Shown here piece by piece: positions 1-5,635 of a stretch of 7,325 bases of DNA. The notes beneath the pieces were generated by a model. That model was given only the letters and a program-made list of their open reading frames with translations. It was not told the origin of the DNA and ran no database searches. Every line of letters starts with the position of its first letter. Position 1 is the stretch's first letter. Origin of the DNA: Bacteroidales bacterium (GTDB lineage: Bacteria; Bacteroidota; Bacteroidia; Bacteroidales; UBA932); assembly GCA_016285215.1 (NCBI GenBank), contig JAEEQI010000120.1:1-7325 (forward strand). The letters are read 5' to 3'. The position numbers were made by a program, and so were the translations under genes.

Positions 1-844
1 AAAAGGTGCAGCCGGCTTCGTGCAGGACCGTCCGCAGGCGGCGGGCCATCTCTACGGCATGGCGGCCCAGGTCGAAATACAACCCGTCGGAAAAGAGGGT
101 GTCGAACTGGATCCCGTTCAACCGGCCTTTGGCCAACAGGGCACCGCGCTGTTTGATCTGGGTAAGGAAATGCTTAGGCGCGTTGCCGCGAGGAAAGACG
201 ATCGCTTCACCGCATAGGGCGCCCACCTTGGTCCCGCCAATATAGAATACGTCGGTTAGGGCGGCGATGTCGGGGAGGGTCAAGTCGCATCCGTCCCCCG
301 CCAGACCATAAGCGAGCCGTGCTCCGTCAAGATAGAGCGGAATTTCGTAGCGGCGGCACACCTCGTGAATCGCTTCGAGTTCCTTTCGGGTATAGAGGGT
401 CCCGTATTCGGTGGGGAAGGAAAGGTACACCATGCCCGGGAAGACCATGTGTTCGTGGTTGGCATCGTTGAAGAAGGCTTCCAGCAGGGCTTCAACTTCG
501 CTGGCAAGCACTTTCCCGTCGTGGCCGGGAACGGTCAGGACCTTATGGCCCGCGTATTCAATGGCTCCGGCTTCATGGACGGCGATATGGCCGGTTTCGG
601 CGGCGACAACGCCTTCCCAGCTGTGCAGGAGGCTACTGATGACGGTCTGGTTGGTTTGGGTTCCGCCTGTGAGGAAGAATATGTCGGCATGGGGGCAACC
701 GCAGGCGCGGGCGATTTTTTCGCGGGCCGATCGGGTATATTCGTCGGATCCATAGCCGGGCTGCGGAACGAGGTTGGTTTCGGCCAGCCGTTCCAGGATG
801 CGCGGATGGGCGCCCTCCGAGTAGTCGCAAACGAAGGATAACAT
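1..844 (-). CDS. Threonine aldolase family PLP-dependent enzyme (C-terminus outside window)
   Basis: The reverse strand reads open from an ATG at 844 to the window edge: 281 codons with no stop. This is a fold-type I PLP enzyme of the beta-eliminating lyase/threonine aldolase family. Family members cleave L-threonine or L-allo-threonine to glycine and acetaldehyde in the cytoplasm. Visible landmarks in order are the N-terminal substrate-site segment YGSDEYT (31-37), the glycine-rich cofactor loop GGTQTNQ (60-66), the ring-stacking His of GHIAVHEAGA (His86), the PLP-pyridine Asp in LDGARLAYG (Asp173), and the Schiff-base Lys in YIGGTKVGA (Lys206). Family members are usually about 340 residues, so roughly 60 C-terminal residues lie off the left edge. 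The start is chosen because it begins right at the family's usual N-terminus. The gene is divergent from the exported FGE-like gene. Substrate specificity cannot be read from the sequence, and some relatives act on other beta-hydroxy amino acids, so no symbol is given. The family call is firm. Confidence 0.88.
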   Translation of the reverse strand, partial: MLSFVCDYSEGAHPRILERLAETNLVPQPGYGSDEYTRSAREKIARACGCPHADIFFLTGGTQTNQTVISSLLHSWEGVVAAETGHIAVHEAGAIEYAGHKVLTVPGHDGKVLASEVEALLEAFFNDANHEHMVFPGMVYLSFPTEYGTLYTRKELEAIHEVCRRYEIPLYLDGARLAYGLAGDGCDLTLPDIAALTDVFYIGGTKVGALCGEAIVFPRGNAPKHFLTQIKQRGALLAKGRLNGIQFDTLFSDGLYFDLGRHAVEMARRLRTVLHEAGCTF

Positions 845-876
845 AATCGTTTGATTATAAATGGTTTTGGATATGA

Positions 877-884
877 CACAGATA
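877..884 (-). promoter_or_regulatory. Possible -7 promoter element for the threonine aldolase family gene
   Basis: On the minus strand this reads TATCTGTG, one mismatch from the Bacteroidota -7 consensus TAnnTTTG. It would place the transcript start near 870 and give a leader of about 25 bases before the ATG at 844. I see no TTTG-like -33 element at the expected 19-20 bp upstream, so this is only a weak suggestion. Confidence 0.25.
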
Positions 885-928
885 AAGAATAATTGGGAAA
901 CGGTAAGATCATTGGAAGGAACGAAAAC

Positions 929-960
929 ATTGGTCATGTCACAAAAAATCATTATATTTG
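929..960 (+). promoter_or_regulatory. Bacteroidota-type promoter of the FGE-like/WG protein gene
   Basis: TATATTTG at 953-960 matches the -7 consensus TAnnTTTG exactly. A TTG-containing -33 element (ATTG, 929-932) lies 20 bp upstream of it. Transcription should start around 966-968, giving a very short leader of about 14 bases before the ATG at 981. No Shine-Dalgarno sequence is visible, as is usual in this phylum. Confidence 0.65.
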
Positions 961-980
961 AACGGTACATACTATGACCC

Positions 981-2492
981 ATGAAACACACGATCACCTT
1001 CATCTTTGCTGCTATCTTATTCAGCCTCAATGCCCTGGCGCAGCCCAAGGAAATCAAAGTCACCGTCGATGGCATGGACATCGAGTTGGTTCGGATCGAA
1101 CCGGGTACGGTGACCTTGCCGGAGAGAACGGCTTATACGTTGGGAAAGGATCCCCAGACCGGAAAATGGGTGTATTCTTATAAGGACCCCATGACCGGGC
1201 TCTACCAGGTTGTGTCGGAATCCCTTACGCTTCCCGAAAGCACCCAGATCATCTCCGAAGCCTATTACATCATGAAATATCCAGTTACCCGGGCACAGTG
1301 GGGCCTGGAGCAAAAGGGGAAGAAGGCGACGATGCCTATAACGATGTCATACTCCACAGATGATGGCATAGATAATAACTATGACACCCACGCTGTTCCG
1401 TTCATCAAAAAGCTGAAGCAGAAAACGGGACTGGATTGGGCACTGCCTTCACTGGGAGAATGGCTGCTGGCCTGCGGTCCCATCCCCGAAAACGTTGAGG
1501 AGTATGCCTGGATAGACGGCGGTACCGTACACGCGGTGGGCTTGAAGAAGCCCAATGCCAACGGGGCTTACGACATGCTGGGCGGCCTTGCCGAAATGGT
1601 GGAGAGCGCATCTTATGAACAGGATGGCAAGCTGGTAATAGAGCATCCCCGCTACGTGGGTGGCATTCCAGTCTTAGGAGCCAGAGCTTACAAGAAAGAC
1701 CCCTCCAAACTGCTGGAGCTGATGAGTCGCGCCCCTGTTTCCAGCATGTGGCCTCCTACCTTGCGCCTTGTCCTGAAGGGTATTCCGGAGGATAGCCCGG
1801 CCATCTTGAAGATGCAAATTGTCAAGGAGGGCAACAAATACGGCCTGGAAACGGAATACGGAACAGTCCTGAAGCCGGAGTACGATGTGGTCAAGATGGT
1901 GGAAATGGATTCCGAGCTGGCTGCCGGCGGCGGCTTCCTGGCTTCGAAAAATGGCAAGTGGGGCGTATTCAATCGCCGCGGAGAAACGCTTCTTCCCATG
2001 ATTTTTGTTGACGAGAAAACGGTCATGACCCACATCACCTACCTGGAGTTTGTGTCCTATTCCTACAATTATAAGCAGGAGGTAGAACGCATCTCGGCCA
2101 CCAAGGGAGAGTATGAAAAAACGGCCGATTTCGAGGCCCGCAAGGCCGATCCCGCCCTGCAGAAAGCCTACGTAGAATCCCAGATGAAAGACTTTGAGCA
2201 GCGCTTTATCGGCACAATCATTAATAACAAGAGAACCGTCATCTCGTTTAGGGATTACGACGCCGACAAAGAAGTGTTCCCCTTCATAGTGGCCAATGCC
2301 AGAACCCTGTGGACGACGTATGAACTACCCGTTCCCATCGATGCCGCCCCGGCTTTCAGTGAGTATATAAAATCGGCCGATCATCAGGAACTCCTTCAGA
2401 GTGCCCAGTGGGGCATTGTGGACGACTGCGCCCAAATTCTCCAGATTACGTTCACCCTCCCTGACGGAAGGAGTTATACCTATTCACGGTAA
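981..2492 (+). CDS. Exported FGE-like (SUMF1-fold) protein with WG beta repeats
   Basis: The protein has 503 residues. Residues 1-20 form a Sec signal peptide (Lys3, hydrophobic core 5-18, ALA|Q cleavage), so it is exported to the periplasm or beyond. Residues ~28-267 follow the order of the formylglycine-generating/sulfatase-modifying factor domain: IEPGTVTL (39-46, for the family's PGGTFxMG), YIMKYPVTRAQW (96-107, for EVTxAQY), ALPSLGEW (154-161, for LPTEAEW), GAYDMLGGLAEMV (195-207, for GLYDMLGNVWEWV) and LRLVL (261-265). The catalytic cysteines of true FGE are not apparent; the only Cys residues are 165 and 483. The fold is therefore more likely structural or binding. Two WG-type repeats follow: NKYGLETEYGTVLKPEYD (285-302) and GKWGVFNRRGETLLPMIF (325-342). 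The charged segment 366-410 (EYEKTADFEARKADPALQKAYVE) resembles regions I recall from other Bacteroidota exported proteins, but I cannot name its family. The ATG at 974 is in another frame and lacks this signal peptide. The domain calls come from motif order only, and the function is unknown. Confidence 0.82.
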   Translation: MKHTITFIFAAILFSLNALAQPKEIKVTVDGMDIELVRIEPGTVTLPERTAYTLGKDPQTGKWVYSYKDPMTGLYQVVSESLTLPESTQIISEAYYIMKYPVTRAQWGLEQKGKKATMPITMSYSTDDGIDNNYDTHAVPFIKKLKQKTGLDWALPSLGEWLLACGPIPENVEEYAWIDGGTVHAVGLKKPNANGAYDMLGGLAEMVESASYEQDGKLVIEHPRYVGGIPVLGARAYKKDPSKLLELMSRAPVSSMWPPTLRLVLKGIPEDSPAILKMQIVKEGNKYGLETEYGTVLKPEYDVVKMVEMDSELAAGGGFLASKNGKWGVFNRRGETLLPMIFVDEKTVMTHITYLEFVSYSYNYKQEVERISATKGEYEKTADFEARKADPALQKAYVESQMKDFEQRFIGTIINNKRTVISFRDYDADKEVFPFIVANARTLWTTYELPVPIDAAPAFSEYIKSADHQELLQSAQWGIVDDCAQILQITFTLPDGRSYTYSR

Positions 2493-2608
2493 TGATGAAA
2501 CGCACCGTTACGCTTATCCTTCTTTCGCTTGTCTGCGGCGTTTTGTGTGACGTGGCGGCCAGCAAAAAACGCCAAAAGTGCGGGTTGTCAGGTATGGCTA
2601 CCAGCTGA
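2492..2608 (+). pseudogene. Signal-peptide-only ORF, probable stump of a truncated exported-protein gene
   Basis: This is a 38-codon frame whose ATG overlaps the stop of the preceding gene (TAATG, 2490-2494); a second ATG follows at once at 2495. The product begins MMKRTVTLILLSLVCGVL and has the shape of a Sec signal peptide: Lys3-Arg4, a hydrophobic core, and a possible VAA|S cleavage at 21-24. Only about 15 residues follow (SKKRQKCGLSGMATS) before a TGA at 2606-2608. The last 11 bases overlap the 3' end of the convergent protease gene. The tight coupling suggests it was once the second gene of an operon with the FGE-like gene and lost its body by deletion or rearrangement near 2600. A genuine small secreted peptide cannot be excluded. 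There is no lipobox; the two Cys residues in the hydrophobic part lack the preceding Gly/Ala/Ser. Confidence 0.45.
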
Positions 2609-4220
2609 TGGCCGGTTGCTTGAGGGATTCGTGGAGCTGGGTGTCGTAGCGGAGGCGGATCTTGATGCCGGCACGCTGGAAGTAGTAGCGTACGGCAATC
2701 TCCTCTTCGATGAAGGGGATAATCTCGTCCTTTTTCAGACGCAGGAAGGTGGCCTTGTCCATATCCAGGGACTTCTCCAGGGCCGAAAGCTCTGCGGAGA
2801 CGGCCTCGGTGAGGCCATCTTCGGCCAGGGTCTTTTTCATCTCGTCAAAGAGGGCACGGGCCGAAGAACGGTAATCGAATTCCTTATCCTGGGCATAGGC
2901 CACGAAGTCTTCGAATTCGTTGTAATGGAAGTCCTCCACGGCGGGGATGCTCTCGTGCTCCTGGACATATTTGAGGGCATACTGCTCCACAATGCCGCCC
3001 AGTACCAGGGAGTAAGTGAGGCGGGAGTATTTCTGGCCCTTGACCGTGAAGTCCGGGGTGATGCCTCCGCCGTCACGCACCTTGCGGCCGTGGGCCGTGG
3101 TGAACTCGTGGGTGAGGGAATCGGGGATGAAGCCCACGCTTCCGTCTTCGTTGCGGCGGGAGTAGTCAATGGCCTGGACGCAGCGGCCCGAAGGCGTATA
3201 GTACTTGGCCGTGGTTACCTTGAGCTGGCCGTCGTAAGGCAGCGGACGGATGCTCTGCACCAGGCCCTTGCCATAGGTGCGGGTGCCCACGATGGTGGCG
3301 CGGTCGTAGTCCTGCAGGGCGCCGGAGACAATCTCGGAGGCCGAAGCACTTCCGGAATCTACCAGCACCACAATGGGAATCTCCGTATCCACCGGATCCG
3401 TGGTGGTCTTGTAAACCTGCTCCGAGCCGGCGGCGCGACCCTTGGCTGTAACCACCACCGAGCCGCGGGGCACAAACAGCGAAACAATGTTAACCGCCTC
3501 ATTCATAAGGCCGCCGCCATTGCCGCGGAGGTCCAGCACCAGGCGCTTCATTCCCTGGGCCTTGAGCTCGTGATAGGCGTCGCGGATGTTCTGTCCCACG
3601 CCGTCCGTGAATTTCTCCAGGAGGATGTAGCCATCGGCCTCGTTGAGCATACCCACATATTCCACCGAAGGCAGGGAGATGCGCTCGCGAACAACAGGCA
3701 CGTCCACCGTTTCTCCGCGCAGCTTCTTGATGGTAAGAACCACCGTGGTGCCGGGCTTGCCGCGCATACGGTCGCTGCTCTCGGCGCTGGTGAGACCGTG
3801 GGTGGAAACCCCGTCAATGGCCAAGACCTCGTCTCCGCAGCGGATGCCGGCCTTGGCGGCGGGAGAACCCTCATAGGGTTCGTTGATGAGCACGTTGCCG
3901 TTCACGTCCGGTTTGTAGATGACGGCACCAATACCGCCATAGGTGTTGGTGAGCATCATCTGGAAGTCTTCCTGCTCTTCCTGGGGAACATACAGCGTGT
4001 ACGGATCCAGGGAAGAAAGCATGGCATCGATGGCCGCACGCTGGATGCGGCCCACTTCCAGGGAATCTACATAGGAGCGGTTGAGCTCCTTGAGGATGGA
4101 GTTGTACACCTCCACCCACTTGGCCATGCTAAAACTCTTGGACTGGGCCGATGCCGCCGGCACCGAGGCAAAAAAGAAGCCCGCGAGGGCCAGCAATATA
4201 AGGGAACGTTTCATCTTCAT
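2598..4220 (-). CDS. S41 family C-terminal processing peptidase with PDZ domain
   Basis: This 540-residue exported serine protease is of the tail-specific/CtpA family, which trims or degrades envelope proteins recognised through their C-termini. A Sec signal peptide covers residues 1-25 (MKMKR, hydrophobic core, ASA|Q). An N-terminal helical region follows, including SSLDPYTLYVP (69-79). The PDZ domain spans about 92-168 (YGGIGAV, then SPAAKAGIRCGDEVLAIDG at 119-137). In the protease core, LDLRGNGGG is at 229-237, the nucleophile is Ser293 in DSGSASASEI, the general base is Lys318 in TYGKGLVQ, and Gln322 follows four residues later, with the spacing known from CtpB and Prc. A long helical C-terminal part (~400-540) carries the RYYFQRAG motif (511-518) common in Bacteroidota members. 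The frame extends upstream to an ATG at 4274, but that lies beyond the likely -7 element. The ATG at 4220 (or 4214) gives a proper signal peptide. It is convergent with the FGE-like gene and divergent from rdgB. Confidence 0.93.
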   Translation of the reverse strand: MKMKRSLILLALAGFFFASVPAASAQSKSFSMAKWVEVYNSILKELNRSYVDSLEVGRIQRAAIDAMLSSLDPYTLYVPQEEQEDFQMMLTNTYGGIGAVIYKPDVNGNVLINEPYEGSPAAKAGIRCGDEVLAIDGVSTHGLTSAESSDRMRGKPGTTVVLTIKKLRGETVDVPVVRERISLPSVEYVGMLNEADGYILLEKFTDGVGQNIRDAYHELKAQGMKRLVLDLRGNGGGLMNEAVNIVSLFVPRGSVVVTAKGRAAGSEQVYKTTTDPVDTEIPIVVLVDSGSASASEIVSGALQDYDRATIVGTRTYGKGLVQSIRPLPYDGQLKVTTAKYYTPSGRCVQAIDYSRRNEDGSVGFIPDSLTHEFTTAHGRKVRDGGGITPDFTVKGQKYSRLTYSLVLGGIVEQYALKYVQEHESIPAVEDFHYNEFEDFVAYAQDKEFDYRSSARALFDEMKKTLAEDGLTEAVSAELSALEKSLDMDKATFLRLKKDEIIPFIEEEIAVRYYFQRAGIKIRLRYDTQLHESLKQPAISW

Positions 4221-4263
4221 CGCTTTATTTGCGCCAACCATCTTCAAAGAAGATGCCAATGCA

Positions 4264-4271
4264 CAAAGATA
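4264..4271 (-). promoter_or_regulatory. -7 promoter element of the S41 peptidase gene
   Basis: On the minus strand this reads TATCTTTG, an exact match to the Bacteroidota -7 consensus and identical to the element before rnr. The transcript would start near 4257, giving a leader of about 37 bases before the ATG at 4220. No clear TTTG -33 element is seen. It supports the shorter peptidase start, because the upstream in-frame ATG at 4274 would not be transcribed. Confidence 0.6.
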
Positions 4272-4284
4272 CAAAAATTATTAC

Positions 4285-4292
4285 TACCTTTG
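4285..4292 (+). promoter_or_regulatory. -7 promoter element of the rdgB-recO operon
   Basis: TACCTTTG matches TAnnTTTG exactly. Transcription would start near 4299, about 19 bases before the rdgB ATG at 4318. The expected -33 position (about 4262-4265) falls on the -7 element of the opposite promoter and shows no TTTG, so recognition here may rest mainly on the -7 box. Confidence 0.58.
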
Positions 4293-4317
4293 CGCCCGGT
4301 TAGATATTAGTGTATTT

Positions 4318-4941
4318 ATGAAAATCGTATTTGCAACGGGCAACCCCGGTAAGATCCGGGAAGCTGCTGAAATTCTGGGCGAGGGATTTGAGCTCGTTAC
4401 CCCCGCATCGCTGGGTATCACAGAAGAGATCCCCGAAACCGGTAACACCCTCAGGGCCAACTCTATGCAGAAGGCCGACTATATCTACAAGAAAACCGGA
4501 CTTCCCTGCTTTGCAGACGATTCCGGCCTGGAAGTAGACATCCTGGGCGGCGCCCCGGGCGTGGAAACCGCCCGCTATGCCGGACCCGACCACAACGCCG
4601 ACGCCAACATTGACAAACTCCTCTCGGAGATGGCCCGCCGGGAGAAGGAAGCCGCCATGGCCCGCACCAACGGTTTAACCACCGCCAAGGCCAGTCGCCA
4701 TGCCCGCTTCCGCACCTGCGTCACCTTTATCAACGAAAAGGGAGAACACCATTTCTTTGACGGCGTGATGGAAGGCCGCATTGCCTATGCCCGTGCCGGG
4801 AAGGGCGGCTTTGGCTACGACCCCATCTTTATCCCCGATGGCTACGAAAAGACCAACGCCCAGCTGGGTGAGGCGGTGAAAAACACCATCTCCCACCGCG
4901 GCAAGGCCCTTCGCGCTATGGCGGAGTACATCAAACAGTAA
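4318..4941 (+). CDS. rdgB: XTP/dITP diphosphatase (non-canonical purine NTP pyrophosphatase)
   Basis: This 207-residue cytoplasmic enzyme of the RdgB/HAM1 family hydrolyses XTP, dITP and ITP to the monophosphate and pyrophosphate, keeping deaminated purines out of DNA and RNA. Family signatures are the N-terminal phosphate-binding FATGNPGK (5-12), IPETGNTLRANSMQKA (38-53), the metal/catalytic segment CFADDSGLEV (64-73, Asp67/Asp68), APGVETARYAG (79-89), GFGYDPIFIP (164-173) and the base-recognition SHRGKAL (192-198). The frame is open upstream to 4081, but that part is only the antisense of the peptidase gene. The ATG at 4318 starts exactly at the family N-terminus. The loop between LLSEM (101-105) and ARFRT (129-133) is about a dozen residues longer than I expect for the family. 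Its TAA overlaps the recO ATG (TAATG), suggesting translational coupling. Confidence 0.95.
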   Translation: MKIVFATGNPGKIREAAEILGEGFELVTPASLGITEEIPETGNTLRANSMQKADYIYKKTGLPCFADDSGLEVDILGGAPGVETARYAGPDHNADANIDKLLSEMARREKEAAMARTNGLTTAKASRHARFRTCVTFINEKGEHHFFDGVMEGRIAYARAGKGGFGYDPIFIPDGYEKTNAQLGEAVKNTISHRGKALRAMAEYIKQ

Positions 4942-5594
4942 TGACCGGGGAAAGCATAGAGCTTATTGTTCTATCTACCACCAAAGTGGGAGAAAACGCG
5001 CTGGTTGTCCATACCCTTTCCAGGGAGTGGGGCCGGCGTGGTTTTTTGGTGCGTTCCGGCAAAAAGGCCGGGATGTCGCGCTTCCTCCCCCTCAACATCC
5101 TGGAGGCCGAAGTGGTGGAAAACCCCAAGTCCGAACTCTGGAGCATCCGCAACATCGGCCTTAAAGATGGCCTCTCCGGAATTCGGGAAAACCTTTACAA
5201 AAACAGTATGACGCTGTTCCTGTCGGAGGTGCTGCTGCGCACCCTTAAGGACGGCGCCAACGAAGACGGGCTCTATGAGTGGTGCGTAGGAGAAATCCTT
5301 ACCCTCAATGCCCTGGAAAGCGACTTTTCCAATTTTTCCGTGCGGTTCCTGCTGGATTTTGCCGGCATCCTGGGTTTTCGGCCCACTTTGCAGGACGTAG
5401 CTCCCTTTGCCGGAGAGCAGCTCTCCCGCCTCAAACCTTTTCTGGAAAGCCGCTTTGAGGAGTGTATGCTCCTCCCCCTGAGCGGAGAAAACCGCAACGA
5501 CCTTTGCGACGTGCTGCTCCGCTACCTTTCCTATCACACCGACACCAACATCCAGGTTAAGTCCCTGCAAGTCCTTCGAGAGTTGTATCGGTAA
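4941..5594 (+). CDS. recO: DNA repair protein RecO
   Basis: This 217-residue cytoplasmic protein is RecO of the RecFOR pathway. RecO anneals DNA strands and, with RecR, helps load RecA on SSB-coated single-stranded gaps. The N-terminal OB-fold domain covers about residues 1-75: ELIVLSTTKVGENALVVHTLSREWGRRGF, then VRSGKK at 37-42 and PLNILEAEV at 50-58. A helical domain follows, with the conserved LYKNSMTLFLSEVLLRTL (85-102), FLLDFAGILGFRP (136-148) and the C-terminal KSLQVLRELY (207-216) typical of Bacteroidota RecO. The four-Cys zinc site of some RecO proteins (as in Deinococcus) is absent; Cys115, 175 and 189 are not in CxxC pairs. The length is slightly below the usual ~240. The ATG overlaps the rdgB stop by one base, so the two genes probably form a coupled operon. 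No terminator is visible after it. Confidence 0.92.
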   Translation: MTGESIELIVLSTTKVGENALVVHTLSREWGRRGFLVRSGKKAGMSRFLPLNILEAEVVENPKSELWSIRNIGLKDGLSGIRENLYKNSMTLFLSEVLLRTLKDGANEDGLYEWCVGEILTLNALESDFSNFSVRFLLDFAGILGFRPTLQDVAPFAGEQLSRLKPFLESRFEECMLLPLSGENRNDLCDVLLRYLSYHTDTNIQVKSLQVLRELYR

Positions 5595-5613
5595 GGGATT
5601 TTGCGTATCTTTG
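5582..5613 (+). promoter_or_regulatory. Bacteroidota-type promoter of rnr, within and after the recO 3' end
   Basis: TATCTTTG at 5606-5613 matches the -7 consensus TAnnTTTG exactly. GTTG at 5582-5585, inside the last recO codons, sits 20 bp upstream as a -33 element. The start would be near 5620, giving a leader of about 16 bases before the rnr ATG at 5636. rnr can therefore be expressed separately from rdgB-recO, although read-through is also possible because no terminator intervenes. Confidence 0.65.
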
Positions 5614-5635
5614 TGAATTAACCACCACATACCTT

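Noticed and set aside
365..841. A 158-codon plus-strand frame opposite the threonine aldolase family gene
   Set aside because: The opposite strand carries the full aldolase motif set, including the PLP lysine, over the same bases.
854..859. TATAAT-like box on the minus strand before the aldolase family start
   Set aside because: It is only about 10 bases from the ATG and is not the element used by the Bacteroidota primary sigma factor; the region is simply AT-rich.
974..1183. A 69-codon frame starting just before the FGE-like gene
   Set aside because: It lies in another frame inside that gene and has neither a signal peptide nor a known motif.
2570..2582. Possible intrinsic terminator for the peptidase gene (CGC/GCG stem followed by six T on the minus strand)
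   Set aside because: The stem is only 3 bp with a 7-base loop, too weak to call a terminator.
2596..2613. Imperfect palindrome around CAGCTG at the peptidase 3' end
   Set aside because: The possible stem (GGCTA with TGGCC) is 5 bp including a wobble pair, has no T-run after it on either strand, and most of it is coding sequence.
4221..4274. Upstream in-frame starts of the peptidase at 4274 and 4241
   Set aside because: The ATG at 4274 lies upstream of the likely -7 element, and both would put a polar stretch before an otherwise well-formed signal peptide beginning at 4220.
2529..4310. A 593-codon open frame on the plus strand, antisense to the peptidase gene
   Set aside because: It mirrors the peptidase almost end to end, has low-complexity Gly/Ala/Val/His-rich composition and no recognisable motif. 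The minus-strand frame has a signal peptide, a PDZ domain and a full catalytic set. The antisense openness is a by-product of GC-rich codon use.
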